NCBI RefSeq assembly: GCF_000499845.2 | Contig: NC_023751.2 | Coordinates: 30,723,475-30,787,474, forward strand | Length of the DNA: 64,000 nucleotides | DNA from: Phaseolus vulgaris | Lineage: Eukaryota; Streptophyta; Magnoliopsida; Fabales; Fabaceae | Direction: 5' to 3' | Part shown: one piece after another, positions 47,469 to 57,500 of the stretch | Layout: every line of letters begins with the position of its first letter | Numbering within the stretch: the stretch's first letter is position 1 | The notes under the pieces: model-generated | What the model saw: the letters and a program-made list of their open reading frames with translations, nothing else | Database searches by the model: none | What the model was told of the DNA's origin: nothing | Translations under genes and position numbers: made by a program

Positions 47469-48893
47469 ATGGCTGGCTATTCAAGTGGTGCATCTTACAA
47501 ACAGCATTCTCCTTCCAAAGCTTCAGTCCTTGGTGAAGAAGAACATAGAAGAAGGAGGCATCACCATCATTCTCATGAAGAGAGCTATAACCGTGACCAA
47601 AGATATCACCAAGTGTTCAACATTGCTTGTAAAAAAGTCCCTAGTTTTAATGGTGATAGTGATCCTAATGTGTATTTAGAATGGGAGACTAAGGTTGACC
47701 ATTATTTTCATGTGTATAAGGTCCAAGATGACCAAAAACTTAGATTAGTTTCTTTATCCTTTTTGGGCTATGCCAAAGAATGGTGGGATAAAATTGTAAT
47801 GGACATTATATATCGCAAGAAACCTCCCGTGGTTTCTTGGAATGCTTTGAAAGAGTGTATGCGCGCGAGGTTTGTTCCTCCTTCTAGGAAGGAACACTTG
47901 TTGAAGTTCCAAAGGCTTCCTCAAGGACATAGGATGGTAGATGAATACTTTAAAGATTTTGAAACAACTTTGACTAAAATGAATATGCATGCTAATGAAG
48001 AGTCAAAGATTAAATGGTTTGTACGTGGTTTGAAAAGAGATATTAGAGATTTTGTAGAATTAAAAGAATATTCTTCTTTAAAGAGCGTGTTTCGCAAAGC
48101 CATCAAGGTAGAATCATATCTTTTGAACAAAACTTTCAAAAATACTCATGATGATGATTTCTACAACTCTTCTAGGAAGGATGCAAACAAAATTTCTCCT
48201 TCCAATTTTTCCAAACAAACCATGTTTCCAAACAAAGTTTCTACTACAAATCTTTCTACTCCTAAGTCACCTACCAAAACTTCAAATATCAAATGTTTTA
48301 AATGTTTAGGTTTTGGGCACATAGCTCTTCATTGTCCACAAAAGCAAACCTTAAAGATCAACAAGGTAAAACAAGACCTAACTCACCCACCTACCACAAG
48401 TAAACAAGAAAAAGACAAAGAAGGCCAAGTTGACATGGGTCTTATCCTTTCACCTCCAAGGTGTTTTCCTTCCTTATCTTTTTCATTACCCAAGGTTCCT
48501 ATTTCACCACCATCTTGGTTAAAAAATGTTAGGGATGATTTTTTCATACCTCCTAATGGTTGTCACCATTTAAGAGGTCTTTTTCCAAAACATCACATCA
48601 TTCCCAAACAAATTTTTCCAACTTGGTCGATTTATAGAACCTCCTTTTCTGAAATCCCATTATTTACAAATGCTAAGTCATGTTTACATTTTTCTTCAAC
48701 TTTTAATTGTAAAACTAAACTGACTTTGTTATATGCAGGGATTCAGAATTCGTGGACGAATTCTCTCCAACTCGAGGAGTATGATGAGAATCAAATAAAG
48801 GAGGCTTTTATTAATGGAGGAAGAGGACATCCACCCTCACATTTGAAGTTCTTCCTTCTAGTCTTCTCAAAATTAAAAGAAGACATAAAATAA
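47469..48893 (+). CDS. Gypsy E gag polyprotein (retrotransposon gag with zinc knuckle)
   Basis: The open frame extends upstream to 47382, but MAGYSSGASYKQ at 47469 is the likelier start; the earlier residues are hydrophobic leader sequence. Length is 474 residues from that Met. The retrotransposon gag domain is recognisable: FNGDSDPNVYLEWETKVDHY, LGYAKEWWDK, RARFVPPSRKEHLLKFQRL and VDEYFKDFE. A CX2CX4HX4C knuckle (CFKCLGFGHIALHC) lies near residue 280. The tail after the knuckle has no protease motif (no DSGA/DTGA), and the last 38 codons are read from the 3' LTR. An intact gag in a gag-only element fits the non-autonomous TR-GAG type, an assignment made from architecture. It is not a host gene. 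Confidence 0.85.
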   Translation: MAGYSSGASYKQHSPSKASVLGEEEHRRRRHHHHSHEESYNRDQRYHQVFNIACKKVPSFNGDSDPNVYLEWETKVDHYFHVYKVQDDQKLRLVSLSFLGYAKEWWDKIVMDIIYRKKPPVVSWNALKECMRARFVPPSRKEHLLKFQRLPQGHRMVDEYFKDFETTLTKMNMHANEESKIKWFVRGLKRDIRDFVELKEYSSLKSVFRKAIKVESYLLNKTFKNTHDDDFYNSSRKDANKISPSNFSKQTMFPNKVSTTNLSTPKSPTKTSNIKCFKCLGFGHIALHCPQKQTLKINKVKQDLTHPPTTSKQEKDKEGQVDMGLILSPPRCFPSLSFSLPKVPISPPSWLKNVRDDFFIPPNGCHHLRGLFPKHHIIPKQIFPTWSIYRTSFSEIPLFTNAKSCLHFSSTFNCKTKLTLLYAGIQNSWTNSLQLEEYDENQIKEAFINGGRGHPPSHLKFFLLVFSKLKEDIK

Positions 48894-49747
48894 AGATGAG
48901 GCCCAAGCCCAAGCCCAAGAAGGCCAAAGCCCAAAGAGCCCAAGTCCATCCCATGAGGGGCAAGGCCAAGCTTTGAAATACTCTTGTATAGTTTTAGGAG
49001 GTGTGGTTATTAAATAAAGGTGTGTGAAAATGTAAAATAAAGTCACATTGTCCATGTGACTTAGGAGAGTGGTGTAGGTATAGTTTTTGGGAGGTGTCAT
49101 AGTAGAAAAAGGTCACACCTCCCATGTGACTTGTTTTTGGTGGGAATTTCAAATGAGTTTATTTGAAATTTCCCACCTATTTTTCAGCACCTTAGGCTAT
49201 AAATAGAGGTGCTTCCTTTGTAAAATTCAGATTTGAATTTTATCTAAAGAAACTATACTCAAAATTGGAGTGAGCATTTGGAGAGCTTTGAGCTTCTTCT
49301 CTAGTCTTATCTTGAAGGACCATGGTTTCCTCAAGTGGCGGCTTCCACACTCATCTAGGAGCATCCATACTTCTAGTGGCGTGATCATCCAACCTATCTT
49401 CCATCTTCATGAGCATTCTCTTCTCCTTCCTTTCTTCTTCTTCAATTGTTCATGTTACCTTGTGTTTTTGAGTTGTCTAGCTTTCGGTTTTTTCTATTTT
49501 CAGCACCTATATTCTGTTTTGTTTTTAAATTCTGTTCAGTTCTTTTGTTTAGTAGCTTAATTCTGTTCGGTTGATCTAGTTTCTATTTCTTTGTTGATTC
49601 AATTTGACAATATTTGGTTCATCCAAATGAGTTTGGGATTTGGTACTTGTTATTGGTGAGTTCTTGATCTTAGAACCATGATCCAACTTCTAAGAAAGTG
49701 CCTCTACATTTTCCAGCTCAAGGTGATTCCTCAAAGTGTCAAGAATC
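48782..49747 (+). repeat. 3' LTR of gypsy element E, truncated at its end
   Basis: Collinear with 45115-46080 with no indel and one visible substitution. After AAGAATC the sequence diverges from the 5' LTR (TTTTAAGTG instead of TTGTTCTATG), so about 30 bp of LTR end are lost. Directly preceded by a gypsy-like pol end and purine-rich tract (CTCGAGGAGTA). Confidence 0.85.
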
Positions 49748-49953
49748 TTTTAAGTGATTTTTATTCTGTTGTCGCTGATGTTTTAAAGTTTGAATATGGT
49801 TTTTGGCTGGTTTTCTCTGTTGTAATGATTATGCAGAAAACGAGCTAATGTGTTGTTCTAACCTGCTACTATAGATGTTGTGTATTTGCATAAATTTTGT
49901 TTTGCAAGAACTGCTTCAGATTCAAACAAAACTCAACACAAGCAACTAGGGAT
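49748..49953. other. Unassigned 206-bp segment between gypsy E and the second family C copy
   Basis: No match to any other part of the window and no coding potential seen. It separates the truncated gypsy LTR from the duplicated copia C block, so it marks a rearrangement junction or filler DNA. Confidence 0.5.
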
Positions 49954-50599
49954 TTGTCATGGAGGAGGAGATTGAATCTCTGAAGAAAAATCACAAATGG
50001 AAACTTGTTTATCTTCCCACAGATCAAAAGCTGATAGAATGTAAGTGGGTGTTTAAGAAGAATGAGGGAATACCAAGTTTGGAGAAATAGAGGTTCAAGA
50101 CGAGATTGGTGGCAAAAGGTTTTATAAAAATGGAAAGAGCAGACTATAATAAGATATTCTCACTTATGACAAAAAAATGTTAAATAATTATTTTGATGTC
50201 AATAGTTAATAAGTACAATTTAGTGTTAGAATAGTTGGACGAAATACCCCTTTTGTACATGTAATCTTTGAGGAGACCATTTACATGCAACAATCTGTGA
50301 GTTTTCTAGAATATTAGGGAAAAATGTCTAGCTTAAAATCTTTGTATGGCTTGAAACAAAGTCCAAGACAATAAATATTTGATTATTTCTCGAGGAAAAG
50401 GAGATTCTAGAGGAACAATTACGATAATTTTATTTACATTTTTATAGGAGAATGTGTGTTATTCTTGCTCTTATATATAAACAATATCTTTATAATTAGT
50501 CAATATAAAAATGAAATAAAGAAGCTTAAAGAAAAATTAGGTTTGGAGTTTGAAATGAATAATCTTGACATGTGAGGCTAATAATTAGATGGACATATG
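49954..50599 (+). repeat. Second copy of the copia C reverse-transcriptase block
   Basis: Near-identical to 40489-41136 (646 versus 648 bp). It starts at the shared TTGTCATGGAGGAGGAG and runs to the same ATATG target site of the family A LTR. Stops are shared with copy 1 (for example after the PSLEK/PDLEK region), so the decay predates the duplication. Confidence 0.85.
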
Positions 50600-51668
50600 T
50601 GTTGATCTGGAGTGATCAATGGCTTTGAAGAATCCAAATCTGAGTGTTTGATGCAAGGCTGGAGTTGTTGTTGTGTTTAGGATAGGATATGGGCAGTTTA
50701 AATGTATAATCCAGTCTTTGTTGAATCTAAAGCTTATGTGTTTTAAAACCTTTTTTTAAAGTTTAAAGTGTTTTTCAAACTAAGTGAAAAATAACCTGTT
50801 GTTTTGTTGAAACAACCGATTGTTTTACTCTTAGGTGTTTTTGAAAATGTTGAAAATTGTTTTGGTTGGTTGACTTGCTGTCACACCAAAACAATCGATT
50901 GTTTCGTGGTTTCAATCGATTGTTTATTTGAAAATCCTAACAGAATTATGTTTTGTTAGTTAAGTGTGCTTTAAATGATTTTCAACTGAATATGTTCCTC
51001 TATTAAATGCTTTGACCAATCTTTGAAAGATATAAATAGTTTGTTTTGGTTTTATAACAAAAAAATAGATTTGAGTTTTTTTAGTTGTGAAAGATTGCTT
51101 TCAATTTTTGAACATTCACAAAAAGCTTTGGGTTTTCTCAAGAGAGATTACATCTGTATTGATTTCAGATTATTCTATAGACAAGTGTAATTCGTTCTGA
51201 ATTTTCTGTAAATTTTGGTAATGTTGCCAAGGAGTGTTGTCTGCTCTTGAGGTGGTCAAGATCAACATTCTTGGTGTGTGTTGTGCCAAAGTGAGTGTGT
51301 TTCTTGAAGGGTTCAAGGTCACTACTTTGGTGGTTTGTGTGTAATCTGCGTTGTTTGCCTTGTGGATTGCCTAGTGGCTTCTGGGGACTGGATGTAGCTC
51401 TTGGTTTAAGAGTGAACTAGTATAAATTGTTTGTGTATCTCTTTCTTCCCTTAAACTCCTTTAAATTCAGTTGTTATTGTTTTACTGGTATAAACAATCG
51501 ATTGTTTTTCTGGTTCCTTGCTTCTTTTGTGCTTAATTTCTTGGCTAACTGAATTTCTGATTGAGTTTCATACAAAGAATTTTGTTCTAGGAGAAAAAGT
51601 TTTCAAAAATCCCTTTTAAACAATTCACCCCCCCCCCCCCCTCTCGTTTAAGGTCATATATTCTAATA
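50600..51668 (+). mobile_element. Solo LTR of copia family A in copia C
   Basis: Begins TGTTGATCTGGAG and ends TTCTAATA (probably mutated from TTCTAACA), 1069 bp. It is flanked by a perfect 5-bp duplication ATATG (50595-50599 and 51669-51673). TATAAATA at 51031-51038. A C homopolymer of about 14 near 51629 forms part of the usual pyrimidine-rich LTR end. There is no internal region. Confidence 0.9.
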
Positions 51669-52506
51669 ATATGGAAGGATCAGACACTTAGGGAATTGTG
51701 TTTATCACAATAGGGATTCTTACAAAAGGTGGTTAGAAGGTTTAGGATCTGCGAGTCTAAGCTTATGGATACACCTTTGTTCCTTGCTCAAAGCTCTTAG
51801 TTACCTAAGCTCTTAATTCTAAAGAAGGTAGGAGGGAGATGAAGACCATTACATATGTTGATGGAATGGGGAGTATAACGTATAGGATAGTGCATAGTAG
51901 GCCAAATCTGGCACAAGTTGTGAGTGTGGTTAGCATGTTCATGATAGATCTTGCACGTGCTCATTAAAAGGCTTTAAAATAAATGTTGAGGTATATGAAA
52001 GGAATTGTATCGTCTAGTTTGATATATAGACAATCCACCCATAACAAAGATGTTATAAAAGAATTTGTAGACACAAACTATGGAGGGAATGTTGATAGTA
52101 AAAAGTCATTTTTTGGGCACTTTTACATTGTTTGGAATTATAGTTTGTTGGAAAGCAAGTTTGCAATTAGTGTTGGCTTTATCAACTACCCATGTTGAGT
52201 ATATTGCAATCACAGAAGGGGTAAAGAAGGCATTATGGTTAAAGGGGATGATAGCAAAGTTGGGTATTGTGTATGAGTGTGACTATACATTGTGATAGTC
52301 AAATTGTCATCCATCTTGTTAATCATCATACTTACCATGAAAAGACCAAACACATAAATGTTAGACTACACTTCGTGAGAGACATTGTTGAGTCTGAAGA
52401 TGTTAGAATTGAGAAGATGGCCTCAGAGGAGAATCTCGTAGATGTGTTTATCAAGTCTTTGCCAAGATCGAGATTCAAACATTGTTTGAAGCAGATCAAT
52501 TTTTGA
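51669..52506 (+). pseudogene. Copia family C pol relic, 3' part (RT end and RNase H)
   Basis: Continues the family C coding sequence after the solo LTR. Recognisable parts are YVDGMGSITYRIVHSRPNLA, MLRYMKGIVSSSLIYRQS, DTNYGGNVDSKKS, EYIAITEGVKKALWLKGMI, HHTYHEKTKHINVRLHFVRD and a degenerate VDVFIKSLPRSRFKH. Several frameshifts and stops make it non-functional. No 3' LTR could be delimited before the next element. Confidence 0.85.
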
Positions 52507-52630
52507 TTTGAAGAGAAAGGAAGGTGATGCAAAAGCAACTTCATAATTTGGAATCAAGGTAGAAAATTATGATGATTAACTCTCAAATCATGATGATTAT
52601 AGATCCAATTTGTTTTTATACAAGACAGTG

Positions 52631-53296
52631 CAAGGTTATCAAACTCGCGGGTTCACCCTTGAACCCTTTCGAGTTTACGAGTCTAGATGTGTCTGGCGAG
52701 TCAACTCGTGAATAAACTCGTTTTTTGACACACTCGGTGTAGACTCGGACTAACTCGATGAACTCAGTGTAAAATCGTGAGTTTCAGACCGATTCAACGA
52801 GTTCCAAAAAACAACCCAAAATGATGCGTTGTCGTCGCGTCGCGCCTTGTTGTGCCTCGACGTCGTGGCTTCATTTTAGGGTGGGCAGTGGCGACTGCTG
52901 CTACTGTGTGCGTTTCGTGGAGAATTAGTTTTAGGGTTGGGGATTTTTGACAAATTAGATTTTGGGTTGTGAATTTTTAAATTGGATTGGGTTTTTTTAA
53001 ATTAAGTTTGGGCTTTTTGACAAATTTAGAATTGTTAGCAGATTGGGTTTAGGGTTGAGGTTTTTTAAATTGAGTTGGGTTGGAACTTTTTAACTAATTA
53101 AGTTTAGTTATTTAATTATTTTATGACTTTAACCATTAATATTTTCTCAATATATAAATTTATTTATTTTAATATTTTGGAATTGGTATCATAAAAAAAA
53201 TTATTAGAAATTTTTGGAAAAAATAGACTCGAGTCTACGAGTCAAGTTTACAGACCTCCCACGAGTCTGAGTAGACTCTAGAGTCTAATAACCTTG
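52631..53296. mobile_element. hAT-like miniature element with CAAGGTTAT ends
   Basis: Starts CAAGGTTATCAAACTCG and ends with the inverse CGAGTCTGAGTAGACTCTAGAGTCTAATAACCTTG (given here only to locate the end; core is TAATAACCTTG). The end regions are full of ACTCG/CGAGT words in both orientations. Flanks GACAGTG and GACACGA are similar but no clean 8-bp duplication remains. No transposase. The hAT assignment is tentative. Confidence 0.6.
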
Positions 53297-54579
53297 GACA
53301 CGAGCTTGAGCTTTATAAGATGTTGAAAGAATAAATTTTACTATTGAGGATGATGTTGAAACATTTTCAGGGTTGAGGTTAGGTGAAGATGACAAATGAA
53401 AAAACAATTGCCTATTTTGACAATGGAATAACCCTCCTGGAGAGATGTATTATAATATTGGCTGTTGCTAAATTGCTTACTTTGAATATATATGATGGGC
53501 AACAATATGTTTGCTACTATTGACACCTGCTTAAGTCTTCATTCGGGCCACTATAATCAAATATCACCCATCCTTTTCGATTATATATATAGACTTTCAA
53601 TGACACATCCTAGTGCTAGTACCATCTTTCACTGGGAGAATGTCATCGCTAGTAACATGTTGCGTCGACAAGCTTTGCTCAGCTAAGTTGATTATCAATC
53701 TTACTATTCATAATTTGAATCTGGATTCATCTACCATTGAAAACGAGAAACATTTCAAGCCAATATCATCTTTTCACACGAAGAGATGTAAAAGATTATG
53801 TCAAGAAAAAATTTTCACAAGCAAGCTAAACTCTACACAGCAAAGACAAGTGATGTTGGCACTTAAGTGACAAGCTAGGGTGGTAGCCTGGCTTTCTGAC
53901 CGGGGAGAACTTGGTTCAACTCCCCCTCCAATCGAATGCCAGTTTCTATGATAAATCAAGAGACCAATGTCATTTTGCATTATAAATAACCAGAATGTAA
54001 TAAAGCATCACAAATTCTCCGCGATTAAAGACAGGTGAGATTAACAGCGTCTCGGTAAGAAAAGCTTCTTCTGTTTCCTGGTTCTGTTCGGGGAAGATAT
54101 TTGATGAAGTCACTAATAAAAAGAAAAACTTAGTCCACTAGATGCTTTGGAACATTAAAAAGAAAACAATTAAGCACCAGCACAAATTTACAGTTTTCTT
54201 TTAGTATTTTTACATGCATTCCTTCTAGTTTTTGCTTATAAAAAGCTACAAGAGAGTGAACTAATTCCAACTTCGCGATATTCATCATAACACTTCAAAA
54301 TGCTATTATATAGCACGGAGTTGAATCTATAAAATCAAAAGAAAATCACAAGAATAACAAGGAGAAAATACAATACATACATATTGGGGGCGACCAAAAA
54401 TTCTTCAGGAACTGGAATCGACCAACCATTCTCGCATCTCGCACCTATCCAGTGCGCCTTTAATATTGAGGACTACTCCAGGGAAGTACCGATGTTTCCA
54501 GTTGAGATGCCATACCCTCCTGTTGAAATGCCACACCCATTGACATCGAATGTTGGAGAAACATTGGCATAGTTCACTT
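53297..54579. other. Intergenic region and 3' UTR of the CCCH gene
   Basis: No coding gene. About 54300-54579 is probably 3' UTR of the minus-strand CCCH gene. A tRNA-like or SINE-like patch lies at about 53885-53925, with a GGTTCAACTCC word that fits an RNA polymerase III B box; the A box is poor. Confidence 0.45.
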
Positions 54580-57500
54580 TCATACCTTCACGTACTTGTC
54601 AACATAACCCTGCCGAAAATGTAGGGAATAGAACATCACTAAAAGCAATTTGAATATTACCGCTTATGCATATTATAATCAAATCAACTTTCCTAGTTTG
54701 ACCAGTAATTAACTGTTTTTTATTAAGCAAATTATATATAATGCTTCCCATCTCCAATTCCTTTTTTTAAAATAATATACAGGTAGTTCTTCTTGCATAT
54801 AAAAATCATTGGAAGTTAGAACACAGATGTTCAGTAGATCACTAAAAATCTGTCTTATAGACACCAGGAAACAAACTATCTCGTATTGTGGATCTATGTA
54901 TCCAGGTACACATTTCAGTACAGAAGCAACTTTCCAGTTAAAATCACTGAAGAAAACATCTAAAATGCAGTTAAAATAGCTGTGCTGACCCTTTCAAACG
55001 TGTTACAAAGAATTTTTCTTTCCATTGAAATACACTAATTTTCAAGACAAACAGGGAAGTCTGTGCATCAAGCGTCTTGTCATTTTATCAGTGCAGATAT
55101 TTGTTTGTAAAATGCAGACCTTTGTTAATTCTCAGCACAGATTCAGGTAGGGATGCAAAAACACAAAACCATACCCATTGCAGCTATCTACTTGGCTTTA
55201 ATAAGGAAAAAATACAAATAATAAGTGATGGAGAAAATCAATTAATTACCATCACAAGTTTAGTCAACTTTTGCTGTGATGAATCAATATATTGACTTAT
55301 CTTCACTTGGGACTTAGGTACACGGTGGCCTTTCATGGCTCCTGACACTTTATCCACGGTCTTCTTCACAATGGTTTTGAAAGCAACCTTACTCATATTA
55401 CCTTGCCGCCATGATGGTTTTAAAACTTCCTTTACAAAATTCGCAATGGAAACTTTGAACAATTTCATCGATCTGGAATCCTTACTCTTTTTTCTTTTCC
55501 CCGGAGACTTGACCCGATTAATCTCAACCTCCTCTGTAGACATTCTTGCAACATCCACATCATCACTTAGGCTCTCATTTTCAATATCACCAACTTCTGC
55601 ATCTGCTGTCTCACCATATTCATCATTATTTTGAGAAGTGGTAGAGGCAACAGCCCCAACCTCCTCCTGCTTGTTTTTCTCATCCACATCCAAAGACATG
55701 TAAGAACTTTTGGGCCTTAGGCTGACATTGGATTCACCTGTAACTTCCTGCTGCTGATCAAAATCAGTTTTTCTCAGAGAGGATGATGGTTCAATGCTGT
55801 CAAAAAGTGGATCATATTGGTCACCACCAGATCTAGGTAAAATCTGACCAAGAGATCTACCTGATTTTGATGCAGATGCCGAATGTCTTGATCCAACCCC
55901 ACCATCACTCTCCCCATTTACAGTACTATGGTTCAACCTAGAAGAAGCATAATTGTTACCATGGATTATTTCATTTTCCTGTCTAAAAATACTTGAACTG
56001 AATTTGGAACTTAGTGGTTTCTCAAAGGTTGATGCATAAGGATTATAGTGAGCAGATATTCTTGATCCACCAAACGGTGGAAGAGAAGTTGAATGATTGC
56101 TATCCAGAAAATCAGGTGGATATCTGGAAACAGTAGCAGTCTCCCCAGGCACACCCAAATTAGCCTCAGGCACAGAACACTGAAAATTATACATTGATTG
56201 TTGCTTCTGTGATAATGAATCAATGTGCGAGGATGTCATAAAATGTCCTTCGGGGTGTAACTTGCCACCCAAAGAAGGTTGTTGTCTGTTCACATCCGAT
56301 TTCCAGGAAAATTGATTTTGTTGAGGCTGCAAGCTGCCAAATGATGTGGTACTGGAAAATTTTGAATCCTGCATTGGAAGTTGATTATGAAATTCATCTC
56401 TATTGAGACTAGATCCTGAAAGCAGTTGACTAGCTGGGTTCCCATGAGGAAGTTGCTTTGGAGAGAAAGGTTCAGCAAGCATGAAAGTTCGTGAATGATC
56501 CTGCATTGGAGGGTATGCTAGATCCTGAAATTCAGAATTCTGAGAACTAGTTGGTAAAGGTTTCATGGAAGTCTGGGAAACAATTTCAGTTCTTGACTGC
56601 AATTGATTCTGAATGAATTCAGAAGAAATATATGATTTTACAACTCCTGAGTTTACACTGGGATCATACACCACTCTTGGTGGCGGTGGAGGTGGCGGTG
56701 GCAGTGGTGGCGGTGGCAGTGGCAAGGATGTCCAAGAGCTATTAGGTGGTACATTGAAGTGAGCATTCTGCATGTGTAAAGGAGGTGGGTAAGGTTCAAA
56801 CTTTTCTCTGGTAGTGGATTGGAAAGGAAAGAATGCACTTTGTTGCATCACATCATACTGCCTTGAAATTTGTGGCATATGCACAGGATTTTCACCTGGG
56901 GAATGTGAAACAACAGATGCAGTCAACTGGTAATTATGATGGGGAAATTCCACTGAAGAACCAAATTGTGGAGGTAACTCTTTTGAAGCCTGAGGGTGCA
57001 ATGAAGCCTGCTCTGATATGACACTGCCAGGAACTTCATTAACAATAGTAGAAACAGTTGATCTTTTATCATGTGATGTATCAGTCACAGAGGATGCATT
57101 TACATGCTGAGATGGGTAACCAGAATGTTCCTGAATTCCAACAGAAGAAACACTGAGTGGCATTTTCTGAAGAAATAGACCATCTCTTGAGGGAATATCT
57201 TTATATGTACCAGATGATTTAGAAGTATTATCACAGCCTAAAGCATCAGGGTGAAAGCCTTCAACCATGTGTTGCTGTTGAGAATCACCTGCTTCCGAAC
57301 CATCATTCTCATGGATTGAATTCTTACTATCCTCCCTGACTACAATGGTTTCCTGCATTTCAGGAGAAACCTCTCTGATAGATTTAGATTTACCAGGATT
57401 GCTATTAACTGATTGACCATCAAGATGAATGATAGTTGATGCAACAACATTCTTCCCCGAATCTTCTTTTTTCTGCACTACTTCCTGGTGAGTCACATTC

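Larger units (their letters stand above)
45115..49747 (+). mobile_element. Recent gag-only Ty3/gypsy element (element E)
   Basis: Two direct LTRs: 45115-46110, and 48782-49747 (truncated). Over the shared 966 bp I see one substitution (TTCTTAATC versus TTCTTGATC) and no indel, so the insertion is recent. A tRNA-Met-like primer-binding site (TGGTATCATGAGTCTTAGG) follows the 5' LTR. The only coding unit is a gag; protease, RT, RNase H and integrase are absent, so it must depend on a partner for movement. The last 30 bp or so of the 3' LTR and the expected target duplication are missing. Confidence 0.88.
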
